Source: Acaryochloris sp. CCMEE 5410 (GTDB lineage: Bacteria > Cyanobacteriota > Cyanobacteriia > Thermosynechococcales > Thermosynechococcaceae). Taken from it: a DNA stretch of 64,000 nucleotides. How positions within the stretch are numbered: the stretch's first letter is position 1; the number at the start of each line of letters is the position of its first letter. Positions 18,769-26,921 of this stretch are shown here, in pieces. Under the pieces are notes generated by a model, which saw nothing but the letters and a program-made list of their open reading frames with translations, ran no database searches and was not told the origin of the DNA. A program made the position numbers and the translations under genes. The DNA lies in assembly GCF_000238775.2 (NCBI RefSeq), contig NZ_AFEJ02000002.1, positions 1,845,501 to 1,909,500 on the forward strand, read 5' to 3'.

Positions 18769-19281
18769 TTAGCTGGATTCAGCCGAAGGCTCGCTCCCCC
18801 CTCGACTCTGAATAAAGTCTTCGGGACGGATATTGTCGATAAATTCGTGAAATTCTTCCTGCTCCGCCTGATCTGCTTCTTTATCTACGGGAATAGACGC
18901 ATCTGCCACCACTTCTTCCAATACCCATATGGGGCTATCCATTCGTAGTGCCAGTGCGATCGCATCACTCGGACGGGCATCGACTTCCTTTTTAGAATCC
19001 CCTTGCTGGAGGGTCAGGACCGCATAAAAGGTATTATCTTGCAGAGAATGAATCACGACCCGCTCTAAATCGATGTCCCACTGATCCATACAGCTCACCA
19101 TCAGATCATGGGTCATGGGACGGGGCGTTTTTTGGCTCTCTAATGCCGTGAGAATAGCCCTAGCCTCTGTTTGACCGATCCAAATAGGTAAAGCGCGACG
19201 TTCCGATGCATCTTTCAAAAGAACGATAGGGAGTCGGGTTGCGGCATCTAAAGCAATACCAGCAACATTCATTTCAATCAT
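18769..19281 (-). CDS. Bifunctional nuclease (BFN, DUF151) domain protein
   Basis: The 170-residue protein carries the BFN/DUF151 fold markers: LPIVLLKDASERRALPIWIGQTEARAI in its N-terminal half and VDARPSDAIALALRMDSPIWVLEEVV in the second, followed by an acidic tail. Plant homologues have RNase and DNase activity; bacterial members are mostly uncharacterised. The gene overlaps nothing and probably drives the downstream aldo/keto reductase, 15 bp away. A 237-bp gap separates it from divergent ribE. Confidence 0.88.
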   Translation of the reverse strand: MIEMNVAGIALDAATRLPIVLLKDASERRALPIWIGQTEARAILTALESQKTPRPMTHDLMVSCMDQWDIDLERVVIHSLQDNTFYAVLTLQQGDSKKEVDARPSDAIALALRMDSPIWVLEEVVADASIPVDKEADQAEQEEFHEFIDNIRPEDFIQSRGGSEPSAESS

Positions 19282-19518
19282 GCTTGTAGACCCAATGGAA
19301 CAATGGCCACGGAGGATACCTTCTCATGTAAACCCATACCATTGAGGATTCTCTACAATTTCTTTAGGGCAATTTATACTCTAAGGATCTGGCTAAGAAT
19401 CTCAGAAGTATGATGGTTTGAGAATCAAGATAGGATTCCCCGCTCCGATCCTAGCCAAGGCAATCGCAATTTGCCAATGTAGGAAATACTGATGTTAATG
19501 ATGGCTTGATAAGATTAA

Positions 19519-20187
19519 GTGTTTACAGGACTCATCCAAGGGTTAGGCTATCTTCAGCCCCAAGGCCCACAGCAAATTTTGGTAAAGTGTGGGGCCGTGC
19601 CCTTTTGGGAGGATCTGGCCATCGGCGATAGTGTGGCAGTGGATGGCGTCTGTTTAACCGTCGAGACGCTCATTGCTCAGGGGTTCGTCGTATCTGTGTC
19701 TCCAGAAACCGTGCAGCGCACCACCCTCTCTCAGCGGTTACAGACCCACCAGGCCGTCAATTTAGAACCAGCGCTCAGTGTCGGAGATCGGTTGGGGGGC
19801 CATTTTGTCACGGGTCATATTGATGATGTGGGGGTATTCCAAGGACTACAGCAAACCGATACCTCCTGGGAGCTAAGCTTCGCAGTACCGGATGCGATCG
19901 CACGCTTTATCATCCACAAAGGCAGTGTAGCCATCAACGGCGTCAGCTTGACTATTGCCGACTGCAACGACAGCGGCACTCACTTCAAAGTCGCCGTCAT
20001 TCCCCATAGCTTTGCCAACACCAACTTGAATACCTTAAGTCCAGGGGATCAGGTCAATATCGAAAACGATGTGTTAGGCAAATATGTGGCTAAACTCCTA
20101 CACCTGCCCGGTCCCCCCTCCTCCACTGCAGCGATGCCTGAGATAACGACCGATTTTCTTGCCACCCACGGCTTCGGTAGCCTGTAA
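19519..20187 (+). CDS. ribE: Riboflavin synthase (alpha subunit)
   Basis: Dismutates two 6,7-dimethyl-8-ribityllumazine molecules to riboflavin. The 222-residue protein begins MFTGLIQGLG (from a GTG codon) and shows the two lumazine-binding repeats. The first runs to HQAVNLEPALSVGDRLGGHFVTGHIDDVG; the second has SVAINGVSLTIADC and ends NIENDVLGKYVAKLL. The GTG at 19519 is required to keep the family-conserved MFTG N-terminus. I see no FMN riboswitch in the 237 bp upstream. Confidence 0.95.
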   Translation: MFTGLIQGLGYLQPQGPQQILVKCGAVPFWEDLAIGDSVAVDGVCLTVETLIAQGFVVSVSPETVQRTTLSQRLQTHQAVNLEPALSVGDRLGGHFVTGHIDDVGVFQGLQQTDTSWELSFAVPDAIARFIIHKGSVAINGVSLTIADCNDSGTHFKVAVIPHSFANTNLNTLSPGDQVNIENDVLGKYVAKLLHLPGPPSSTAAMPEITTDFLATHGFGSL

Positions 20188-20404
20188 TGGGTTTTGTCGA
20201 GTCACCCATGCCATCAGACATCGCTCAATTTATACATTGTGCCCTTACCTTGCATGGGCACAACGGCACCATCTCCAGCAGCAGGTAATCACGGCTAAGT
20301 CTGCTGCCAAGCTGGATATCGTGCGCCCCTGAACTGCCATAGTATCAACCTCGCACCCTTCTCAATTCGCCCACGCCTGCCCCCCTTGTTATCAGCTATC
20401 AAGC

Positions 20405-21907
20405 ATGAAGCATCGACAAACAAAGTTAGTGATGACGGTCGCTTTATGGCTCGGTGCACTAACCTTGATCACGATTAGTACCCTGTCTCCCTTTACGTTT
20501 AATCTACAGGACCTTAATCTCAAAGACGCCATCAGCTTAGGAATCCAAAATGCCACCAATCCTATCGATATAGTGGCGAATATCATTCTCTTTCTCCCCT
20601 TAGGGTTCAGTAGCTATGCCCTGACGCTCAGACTCCCAAGACGTAAAACCGTGCTCTGTCTGGTGAGTATCGGTGTGCTCAGCACTTCCATCTCCCTTCT
20701 GGTTGAAACGGCACAACTCTTTCTTCCAGGCCGATTTCCCACCTTATCCGATATCGTTTTCAATGGACTAGGCGGTTTTTTAGGGGGCTTTTTTGCGCGA
20801 CAGCTATCCATGCCAAAAGACCAAAGATTTCCAACCAAGCTCAACAAAACGGTTTTTCTGATTGCATTCCTTGGGTATTTTCTGTCCATCTATGTTGGGC
20901 TCTCTCTATTTACCCGTCAAATCCAGCTCAGTAACTGGCAAACGTCTTATCCCTTGACTATTGGGAATACGGCAACCGGGAAGCATCCATGGCTCGGTAA
21001 AGCATCCAATCTTCTTTTCTTTGATTCAGCCTTAACAGCCGACAGTATTGAACCATTGCTTAACTCTAAGCTCGATGCCAATAGTTATGAGTCGTTAGCA
21101 TTTTCTTGTCTATTAGAACCAGACATCATAGAAAGCACTCATTTACCGTCAGACCTAAACTTATGCGAAAACCCTTCGCCTCAAAAAAAGCTACATCCTC
21201 AGGCAGACAATGATGTCTGGTATTTAGTTGAAAGCAGTAATCTTGACTTTATCAACCGTATAAAATCCAACAAGGCTTTTACCATTACCCTCAAAATCAA
21301 ATCTAAATTTAATCGGGGGTTTGGCGTCGTTTTGGCTCTTGGTGAAGATATCGATCATGCCAACTTTATCTTCGGAATCCAAGCCAAGCGACTCACGATC
21401 CGCATTCGCTTTCCACTCTCTGGGTTAGCGGGCATGGCGCCTGAAATAGTGATTCATGATGACAATCTAAATTTTATAGATCAAACAATCGTGATGGTCT
21501 ATGACGGCATTTCTTTTCACATTTACCAGAACGAAATCACTCAAACCAGACAAGTCTCTTTACTCTCGGGCCTGTACTTTATGCAGCCTCTGTCCACAAT
21601 CTATCGAGAATGGCGACTAGAGTTATTGAACTTCGACTTATATAAATGGTTATTTATTGCCTTTACATTTACCCCCGCAACCATCTTATTCGAGCGACTG
21701 CAAGCAACAGGGCAAATCAATACATCTAGAGAACTGTCTCAATACGTCATTGGCATCTCGATATTCGCGGCGCTCATTGCTAGGGTCTATACCAGCAGCC
21801 TCAATTTTTGGTTATTTGAATGGATTGAAGTGTTAGCCATCATCCTATTCTGTTGGTTTGGCACCAAGCTTTACTTCATCACCCTAAAAAAATGTCAGCT
21901 TGAGTGA
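20405..21907 (+). CDS. VanZ-like membrane protein with central LamG-like domain
   Basis: The 500-residue protein has an N-terminal VanZ region (about residues 10-140: LSPFTFN, ANIILFLPLGFSSYAL, SLLVETAQLFLPGRFPTLSDIVFNGLGG). A membrane helix follows near 155-170, then a roughly 230-residue extracytoplasmic region whose strand pattern (FTITLKIKSKF..., FGVVLALGED, LTIRIRFPL, IVMVYDGISFHIYQN) looks like a concanavalin/LamG jelly roll. Two or three C-terminal membrane helices end the protein. VanZ proteins are associated with teicoplanin resistance in firmicutes, but VanZ-like domains are widespread and their function here is unknown. The C-terminus overlaps the frame of the next gene only if that gene starts at its first possible GTG. 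Confidence 0.75.
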   Translation: MKHRQTKLVMTVALWLGALTLITISTLSPFTFNLQDLNLKDAISLGIQNATNPIDIVANIILFLPLGFSSYALTLRLPRRKTVLCLVSIGVLSTSISLLVETAQLFLPGRFPTLSDIVFNGLGGFLGGFFARQLSMPKDQRFPTKLNKTVFLIAFLGYFLSIYVGLSLFTRQIQLSNWQTSYPLTIGNTATGKHPWLGKASNLLFFDSALTADSIEPLLNSKLDANSYESLAFSCLLEPDIIESTHLPSDLNLCENPSPQKKLHPQADNDVWYLVESSNLDFINRIKSNKAFTITLKIKSKFNRGFGVVLALGEDIDHANFIFGIQAKRLTIRIRFPLSGLAGMAPEIVIHDDNLNFIDQTIVMVYDGISFHIYQNEITQTRQVSLLSGLYFMQPLSTIYREWRLELLNFDLYKWLFIAFTFTPATILFERLQATGQINTSRELSQYVIGISIFAALIARVYTSSLNFWLFEWIEVLAIILFCWFGTKLYFITLKKCQLE

Positions 21908-21945
21908 TCTCGCTTTCACCTTCCCAGGGAAAAGCGAGTAAGCCC

Positions 21946-22299
21946 ATGTATAGCCCTATGAAAACCTCAAATCATCAAACCGTTTTTTATCAACAGATCT
22001 ATCAGTTAGTCCGCAAAATTCCTCCTGGCCAAGTCGCCACCTATGGCCAAATTGCAGAGCTACTCGGCAGACCTCGCCATGCCCGTCAGATTGGCTATGC
22101 CCTGTATCAAGTAGCACCAGGTTCAGATATTCCCTGGCAGCGGGTTGTAAATGCCCAGGGCATGATTTCCCATTCCCCTCAACGTCAGGGGAGCGATGAC
22201 CTACAGCGCATTTTGCTTGAGCAAGAAGGCATCACTTTTAATAGCCAAGACAAACTGGACCTGCGCCGCTATCGTTGGCAGCCAGACCTACTGGAGTGA
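21946..22299 (+). CDS. Alkyltransferase-like (ATL) DNA-binding protein
   Basis: The 117-residue protein is the MGMT DNA-binding domain: LVRKIPPGQVATYGQIAELLGRPRHARQIGYAL, then IPWQRVVNAQG. The active-site PCHRV of O6-alkylguanine methyltransferase reads PWQRV (Trp64), so it cannot accept alkyl groups. ATL proteins bind alkylated DNA, bend it and hand it to nucleotide-excision repair (family knowledge). I start it at the ATG at 21946. ATG 21958 and an upstream GTG at 21904, overlapping the VanZ stop, are alternatives. Its last 12 bases overlap the convergent permease gene. Confidence 0.87.
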   Translation: MYSPMKTSNHQTVFYQQIYQLVRKIPPGQVATYGQIAELLGRPRHARQIGYALYQVAPGSDIPWQRVVNAQGMISHSPQRQGSDDLQRILLEQEGITFNSQDKLDLRRYRWQPDLLE

Positions 22300-23478
22300 A
22301 CCTCTGGGGTCCAAAATATCTCGCAAGGTGTCCCCTAAGAGGTTAAAGGACAGCACCGTCAAGATAATCAAAATCGCGGGTGGCCACACCAGCCAAGGCT
22401 GCAAAATCAAGATAGAGGCGTTGGTTGAAAGAGATAGCAAATTCCCCCAGGAGGGATCGGGCTGTTCAATTCCCAGGCCAATCAGGCTTAGCACCGATTC
22501 CGCCACAATAAAACTGGGAATGGCTAGAGTGGCCGAAATAATCACATAGGTGGCCGTTTGGGGTAGGACATGGCGGGTAATGATATACAGCGGCTTGGCC
22601 CCCATCACCTTGGCCGCCTGAATAAATTCCTGCTCCTTAATGGAAAGCACCTGACCTCGAATGACCCGCGCTAGTCCTGCCCAACCCACAAACGAAGTAA
22701 TTAAAACAATCAGCAAAAAGCGCTCGCTACTGGATAAGCCGGGTGGCAAAATAGCCGCCAGGGCCACCAATAGATACAGGCCAGGGATGGTCATTAAGAC
22801 TTCCACTAGGCGCATCAAAATGCTATCCACCCAGCCACCGAAATAGCCAGAAATACCGCCGACTAACATTCCTAAAGGGAGAGAAATGGCGACCCCCACT
22901 AAGCCAATACTGAGGCTAATCCGCCCTCCAAACAGAATCCGGCTGAGTTGATCACGAGCCTGGTCATCCGTACCCAGGATGTTGAGATAGCCTTGGCCAG
23001 TGGTGCCAAACAAGTGGCGATCAAAAGGGATGCCTGGGAACACCGTGACTTGATCAATTTTGGGATCAGACCAAGAGAATTGGGTGGGCAATGGCAGCTT
23101 TAATTGCAAAAATCGATAGTTCCAGCCTTTAACGAAGAGGCGAATGGGAGACGGTTGGGTCCGATCCACTTGTAAATCTCGGATGCCCGTTTGCCAGGCT
23201 TTGGATTCTTTATTGCGCCAGTCAATAGGTTCAAGGGTGGTGGGATAGACATGGGGGCCAATCCATTGTCCCTCTGCATTGTTCCAGTAAATCTGGGTGG
23301 GCGGTAATAAAGCCCCATTCACTTGGGGTTGGCAGGCCCCAGTATTAATGGTTTCTGTATCGCAAGGGGCATAGGGGGCAACAAAGTCCGCTCCGATCAC
23401 TAACAGGTAGAAGGTAATCAGAATGGCGGCCCCAAATCGAGCCAATTTTTTCTGACGAAGCTGTTGCCACCAACTCAT
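22288..23478 (-). CDS. OppC/DppC-type ABC transporter permease
   Basis: The protein has about 396 residues. It has an N-terminal OppC_N helix (RQKKLARFGAAILITFYLLVI), a long extracytoplasmic insertion (about residues 40-170, with NGALLPPTQIYW and IDQVTVFPGIPFDRHLFGT), then the BPD permease domain with ISLSIGLVGVAISLPLGMLVGGISGYFGG and the EAA-like loop EQEFIQAAKVMGAKPLYIITRHVLP. It belongs to the peptide/nickel importer family. Partner OppB, ATPase and binding-protein genes are not adjacent. It lies 62 bp downstream of the 66-aa gene of the DUF692 cluster on the same strand. The ATG at 23478 is preferred to an upstream ATG at 23562, which would overlap the 66-aa gene. Confidence 0.88.
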   Translation of the reverse strand: MSWWQQLRQKKLARFGAAILITFYLLVIGADFVAPYAPCDTETINTGACQPQVNGALLPPTQIYWNNAEGQWIGPHVYPTTLEPIDWRNKESKAWQTGIRDLQVDRTQPSPIRLFVKGWNYRFLQLKLPLPTQFSWSDPKIDQVTVFPGIPFDRHLFGTTGQGYLNILGTDDQARDQLSRILFGGRISLSIGLVGVAISLPLGMLVGGISGYFGGWVDSILMRLVEVLMTIPGLYLLVALAAILPPGLSSSERFLLIVLITSFVGWAGLARVIRGQVLSIKEQEFIQAAKVMGAKPLYIITRHVLPQTATYVIISATLAIPSFIVAESVLSLIGLGIEQPDPSWGNLLSLSTNASILILQPWLVWPPAILIILTVLSFNLLGDTLRDILDPRGSLQ

Positions 23479-23540
23479 AAGTTCTTGCCCTTGGTGATGA
23501 AGACTTCCACATTGTAGGCCCTGAATTGATGCAACCTCGT

Positions 23541-23741
23541 TTAGAGGCGGCGTTGCCCCCATTTTTTAACTAAGGTGGCGGCAACATCCACCATGTTTGG
23601 GTCCAAGGTGTTGAGATAGCTGGCTAAGTCCTGATCTAAAGGCTGTGAACTGAGTTCCGCCAAGATCTTTTCTGGGATGTCATGGGTAGATAGAGTCTCT
23701 AGCAAAAAGGATTGAAAATCAGCGAGATCTTGTTCTTGCAC
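23541..23741 (-). CDS. Small helical protein of the DUF692 cluster
   Basis: The 66-residue protein starts at a GTG three bases after the DUF692 stop codon, so it is almost certainly co-translated. The sequence is acidic and helical (DLADFQSFLLETLS, then LASYLNTLDPNMVDVAATLVKKWGQRRL) with no Cys and no signal peptide. I recognise no family. MNIO enzymes normally work with a partner protein that presents the precursor peptide; this small protein occupies the partner's place but is far shorter than the known DUF2063/MbnC-type partners. Role as partner or regulator is inference only. Confidence 0.7.
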   Translation of the reverse strand: MQEQDLADFQSFLLETLSTHDIPEKILAELSSQPLDQDLASYLNTLDPNMVDVAATLVKKWGQRRL

Positions 23742-23744
23742 CGT

Positions 23745-24614
23745 TCAAGTCCTTGCTTCTATCGTAAAGCGATCGGTGATCTGCCGAATGTGAGTAAAGT
23801 CTTGTCTAAATTGAATTTGCTCTTGTTCTGAATTCAAGGTATTGCCCATCCGTTCCAAAATAATGGCTTCGACGGAGGAGCAGCGTTGAAGGGCCAGTTT
23901 TAAGAGTTCAAAGACAAGCTCTGGCACCGCCTGATCATGAGTATCCCGCCGAATCGTGGCCGTGCCATGGTGACTCCAAGATCCACCGGATAGATGCAGT
24001 TCTCGCACTCTTGCAAGGGGATAAAGGTTGAGGATTTCTGTGGCAGAGAGCTGAAAATTGTGCATCTGGCAGTAGAGATTATGTAAATCCAGCAGCAGAA
24101 AGCCATCCACGGATTCCAGGAGCTGATCCAAAAACTCCCCTTGTTGACGGACATCTTGCAGGCCAAAGGCAAAGGCGAGGTTTTCTAAGCCCACGGGCAC
24201 TTGGGCAATCTCTGCGAATTGTTGGATGCGATCGCATCCCAGTTTCAAAGTCTCTGGCAACATCGGCATGGGCAACGGCGCACTGCGAGCAAAGTTCCGA
24301 GTCGCCATCCAGCCAAAATGTTCGGAGATATGCCGATAGGAATAGTCCCGACATTCTGCCTGTAGACAGGCCAACCAGTGACGTCGATCCAGCTGGGCAG
24401 ACAGCAGAGAGTAACTGACACCATGCCCCAACAGACCGTTACGCTGACTAAACTGCCGCAAAACGGAGCACAACGGATCGGGGAGGGACACGCCACCCCA
24501 CCCCATATCAAAACTCCATTCCACCACCTCCACCTCGCTCGCATCAAAAAGGGGCTGAGCCGCCTGCCAAAAATCTGGCTGAGGCATCAGAGAGAGGCCG
24601 ATTTGAGGCGTCAT
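23745..24614 (-). CDS. DUF692 / MNIO family iron-dependent peptide-modifying enzyme
   Basis: The 289-residue TIM-barrel protein has the metal-binding set of the DUF692 (MbnB/TglH/BufB) family: His64 (GHGVS), Glu98/His99 (ISEHF), Glu144 (LENLAF), Asp176 and His178 (LLDLHNLY), His207 (ELHLSGG), Asp224 and His226 (RDTHD), Glu254 (ILERMGN). Characterised members use two or three irons to oxidise Cys, Asp or Asn residues of ribosomal precursor peptides. I start it at the ATG at 24614, whose first base is the last base of the peptide gene's stop (TAATG); an ATG eight codons earlier would run inside the peptide gene. The strict coupling to a Cys-ending exported peptide suggests that peptide is its substrate. 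Confidence 0.88.
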   Translation of the reverse strand: MTPQIGLSLMPQPDFWQAAQPLFDASEVEVVEWSFDMGWGGVSLPDPLCSVLRQFSQRNGLLGHGVSYSLLSAQLDRRHWLACLQAECRDYSYRHISEHFGWMATRNFARSAPLPMPMLPETLKLGCDRIQQFAEIAQVPVGLENLAFAFGLQDVRQQGEFLDQLLESVDGFLLLDLHNLYCQMHNFQLSATEILNLYPLARVRELHLSGGSWSHHGTATIRRDTHDQAVPELVFELLKLALQRCSSVEAIILERMGNTLNSEQEQIQFRQDFTHIRQITDRFTIEART

Positions 24615-24898
24615 TAACCCATGCCGCAAGGCGGGCAAGGCTCATGGGGCAACTGGCGCGGATCAAAGGGGGCATGGGTCTGCATTCCCGGTGTTAGGGG
24701 CTCTGGGACCGGTTCCACCTCGGTAACTAACGTGGGCTGATTAGTAGGGGGCTCAGGCTTCGTCTCTGACACCTCTGGCTCAGGCTCTGCGGCAGACTGA
24801 AACCACCACTGCGTGGCCGCAGGGCGGGCCTGGGCAACCAGAGAGACCAAAGAGAGTAGGAAGGCCGTTAAACCAGCGGTGACAGAGAACTTTTTCAT
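24614..24898 (-). CDS. Small exported peptide ending in CPPCGMG, candidate MNIO precursor
   Basis: The 94-residue product begins MKKFSVTAGLTAFLLSLVSLVAQA, a standard Sec signal peptide with likely cleavage after Ala24. It continues as a Pro/Glu-rich spacer (about residues 38-70) and ends with PHEPCPPCGMG (Cys88 and Cys91 are the only cysteines). The stop codon shares a base with the DUF692 start. Secreted, Cys-containing peptides encoded next to DUF692 genes are known as bufferin-type copper-binding RiPPs, but this sequence is not one I recognise. The terminal CPPCGMG is the proposed modified core. The frame also allows a TTG four codons upstream; ATG at 24898 is better placed for a signal peptide. 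Confidence 0.75.
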   Translation of the reverse strand: MKKFSVTAGLTAFLLSLVSLVAQARPAATQWWFQSAAEPEPEVSETKPEPPTNQPTLVTEVEPVPEPLTPGMQTHAPFDPRQLPHEPCPPCGMG

Positions 24899-25025
24899 GG
24901 AGCTAGCCAATTTTTTTGAGATGACTCCATGCTAAGCAATGAATCAAGCCCTCAGACCCTGGTTTCAATTTTTGCAACTAGCGGGTCTGCCCACGTTGTC
25001 GGGCATCTCACCCCATCTCTCAGGG

Positions 25026-25886
25026 TTAGTAATGAAAGGGAATCGTCAACAAAGGGGCAGCAGTAACCAATAAGCCGCTCCAGGTCCAGGAATAGGACAG
25101 GGGAGCCGTTTCCCTGGGGTCAAGTAGGGCATCGATTCGCTCTGATAAGCGATGGCCCGTTGCCGTCTGCATGGCGGCACAAATATTCTCTGCAAATTCG
25201 GCGGGATAGGGGTTGACCATCAACAGCAAGGATTCCGCTAGCACCAACGGATCAACCTGCTGGGCAGCCCACTGATCGGCGCGCAATTCCCGCAGCAGCA
25301 AGAGTTCTTGCCACAGTTCTGTGGAATGGGGCAGCCAAGCCGTCAGCCGACGTAGCCAGCCCCACCAGAAAAACCAAAAGGTATCACGATACTGTTGATG
25401 CGCTTGTTCATGGACCAACACTGCAGCAAGTTGATCAGTAGACAGGACCTGTACCAACCCGTTAGTGATTACTAATTCAGACTGCCAAAATCCCACTTGA
25501 GCAGCATAGGGCAAGGCATGATCGATTTGGTAGGCTGAATGGCCTTGGATATGCGTTTGGGGACAGGCATAAATACGCTGTAGGCTTGACCAGCCCTCAA
25601 CTAAAAGCTTGAGATTCAAGCAGGCCGCTACTCCCACAAACCCAACAGCAATACCGTAACTCCACCCATTTTCTCGAACCCACACCATATGGCCTTGAGG
25701 TCCCATATATAAAACTGCGATCGCAGTCATGAGCAACAGCAAGGGGGACCATAAGAAGACCAACAGATTACCCTGCCACCGCTGCGCCCAAGTCCATTGG
25801 TCGCGCTTGGATTCTAGCCAACGATAGCCATAGGTTCGACACAGCCAAGCCAGGGACAAGGCACTGAGTATCATCAGCAAATGCAT
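25026..25886 (-). CDS. petP: M56 (BlaR1/PetP-type) membrane metalloprotease
   Basis: The 286-residue protein has membrane helices near residues 1-15, 42-62, 75-95 and at the C-terminus. It carries the zinc-protease motif HEQAH (His159, Glu160, His163) with the third ligand region LRELRADQWA (Glu200, Asp204). It lacks the C-terminal penicillin-binding sensor of BlaR1. In Synechocystis, the protease PetP degrades the BlaI-type repressor PetR when copper is present, switching plastocyanin and cytochrome c6 expression. The ATG shares a base with the upstream petR stop (TAATG), as expected for this pair. The symbol is given by analogy of size, architecture and order. Confidence 0.75.
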   Translation of the reverse strand: MHLLMILSALSLAWLCRTYGYRWLESKRDQWTWAQRWQGNLLVFLWSPLLLLMTAIAVLYMGPQGHMVWVRENGWSYGIAVGFVGVAACLNLKLLVEGWSSLQRIYACPQTHIQGHSAYQIDHALPYAAQVGFWQSELVITNGLVQVLSTDQLAAVLVHEQAHQQYRDTFWFFWWGWLRRLTAWLPHSTELWQELLLLRELRADQWAAQQVDPLVLAESLLLMVNPYPAEFAENICAAMQTATGHRLSERIDALLDPRETAPLSYSWTWSGLLVTAAPLLTIPFHY

Positions 25887-26305
25887 TACTGATCCTCCCT
25901 AGCTTTGCGAGCAGCCCGTATCTTATCTGCGATCGCTTCTAGTTGCTCGACGCTAGCCTGATCAAGATGATCGGCAAAAGCGGCAACGGTATCAGGATTT
26001 CCTACGGCTAAAAACTGCTGAAGCTGATCGTAGGCCCACAGGGAGTTGGCTTGCGCTCGGGAAACCAGAGGACGCCAAACAAAGCTGCGATTTTGTTTAT
26101 CACAAGCTAACCAGCCTTTTTTAGTCAGGCGATTGAGAACGGTGGTGACGGAGGTGTAGGCCAATTCGCGATCGGGATTGGTCAAAATCTGTTCATGCAC
26201 CTGTTTGACGGTGGCGGTCCCCAGATCCCAAATCAAGTTGAGAATTTCGAATTCTAAGGGACCGAGAGAAAGCTGCTTGGGACGAAAGTCCGGGAGCGAT
26301 GTCAT
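25886..26305 (-). CDS. petR: BlaI/MecI/CopY-family transcriptional repressor (PetR-like)
   Basis: The 139-residue protein has the BlaI winged-helix: LGPLEFEILNLIWDLGTATVKQVHEQI, then LAYTSVTTVLNRLTKKGWLACDKQNRSFVWRPLVSR, and a helical dimerisation tail. In this family the repressor is cleaved by its cognate M56 protease, here encoded immediately downstream with a one-base overlap. By analogy with Synechocystis PetR it may respond to copper. It is the first gene of a same-strand run leading into the exported peptide and DUF692 genes, so it could control them. A dyad at 26327-26354 is a possible operator. Confidence 0.8.
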   Translation of the reverse strand: MTSLPDFRPKQLSLGPLEFEILNLIWDLGTATVKQVHEQILTNPDRELAYTSVTTVLNRLTKKGWLACDKQNRSFVWRPLVSRAQANSLWAYDQLQQFLAVGNPDTVAAFADHLDQASVEQLEAIADKIRAARKAREDQ

Positions 26306-26921
26306 CGCTGTTCTATCCTGCTGATTGGTTAGCTACCGTTCAAGGTAACGTACCATTTAACGGCAAAACGCTTTAAACACAAGACTTTTTAGGTTCAATA
26401 GCTAGTCGTCCCTAACAAAACTCACCAGGCCATATAGCGTAGGCCTTTCAGGCGCTAACATACAGCTTTGAAATTGCAATTATATTCGCTGACCCTTGTA
26501 AAAACTGGCGAAATAGCGCTTTTTTAGATTGCTTAAAACTCCCAATCCTTGTAGAGGATCAAGTCTATGTGCTCCAAATTTGACCTCTAGGGGCTTTGAT
26601 ATGCAAGGGTTGTAGCAAAGTACCTCCAAAATGGAAGGGTTTTTTCAGGGATGACTAGCTACTGAGTTTTTCAAGCTAGAAATTTTCTGGTTGAAGATCA
26701 TAAACGGATTCATTGCAGCACTGTTGTGCTAAGGCACAAAAGATATGTCACGCTTAAACTCAGAAAGACTTCTAGGAGTCTTCATTCAAAAATAGCTTCC
26801 TATTAGTAAGGCATCTCACGAATTTATCACTCCTTAAAAGAGCAGTACCATCAAACCAATTACCAACGTTATCTCTTACTAACAGCTAGTTCCCCAACCA
26901 AATGATAGGATAGATATTTTC
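26306..26921. other. 616-bp intergenic region between petR and the TIR gene
   Basis: No convincing gene. Three related stretches, ACCCTTGTAAA near 26495, AATCCTTGTAG near 26553 and, inverted, GCAAGGGTTGTAG near 26604, may be remains of mobile-element ends. Apart from these and the petR-proximal dyad I see nothing specific. Confidence 0.4.
26327..26354. promoter_or_regulatory. Possible operator dyad upstream of petR
   Basis: GGTTAGCTACC and GGTAACGTACC form an imperfect inverted repeat (8 of 11 positions) around a six-base centre, 22-49 bases before the petR start. The position fits autoregulation by a dimeric BlaI-type repressor. No footprint or conserved consensus was available to test it. 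Confidence 0.35.

Noticed and set aside
24245-24547. 100-codon frame inside the DUF692 gene
   Set aside because: Shadow of the DUF692 gene in another frame of the same strand; rich in Cys, Arg and Trp as shadow frames often are here.
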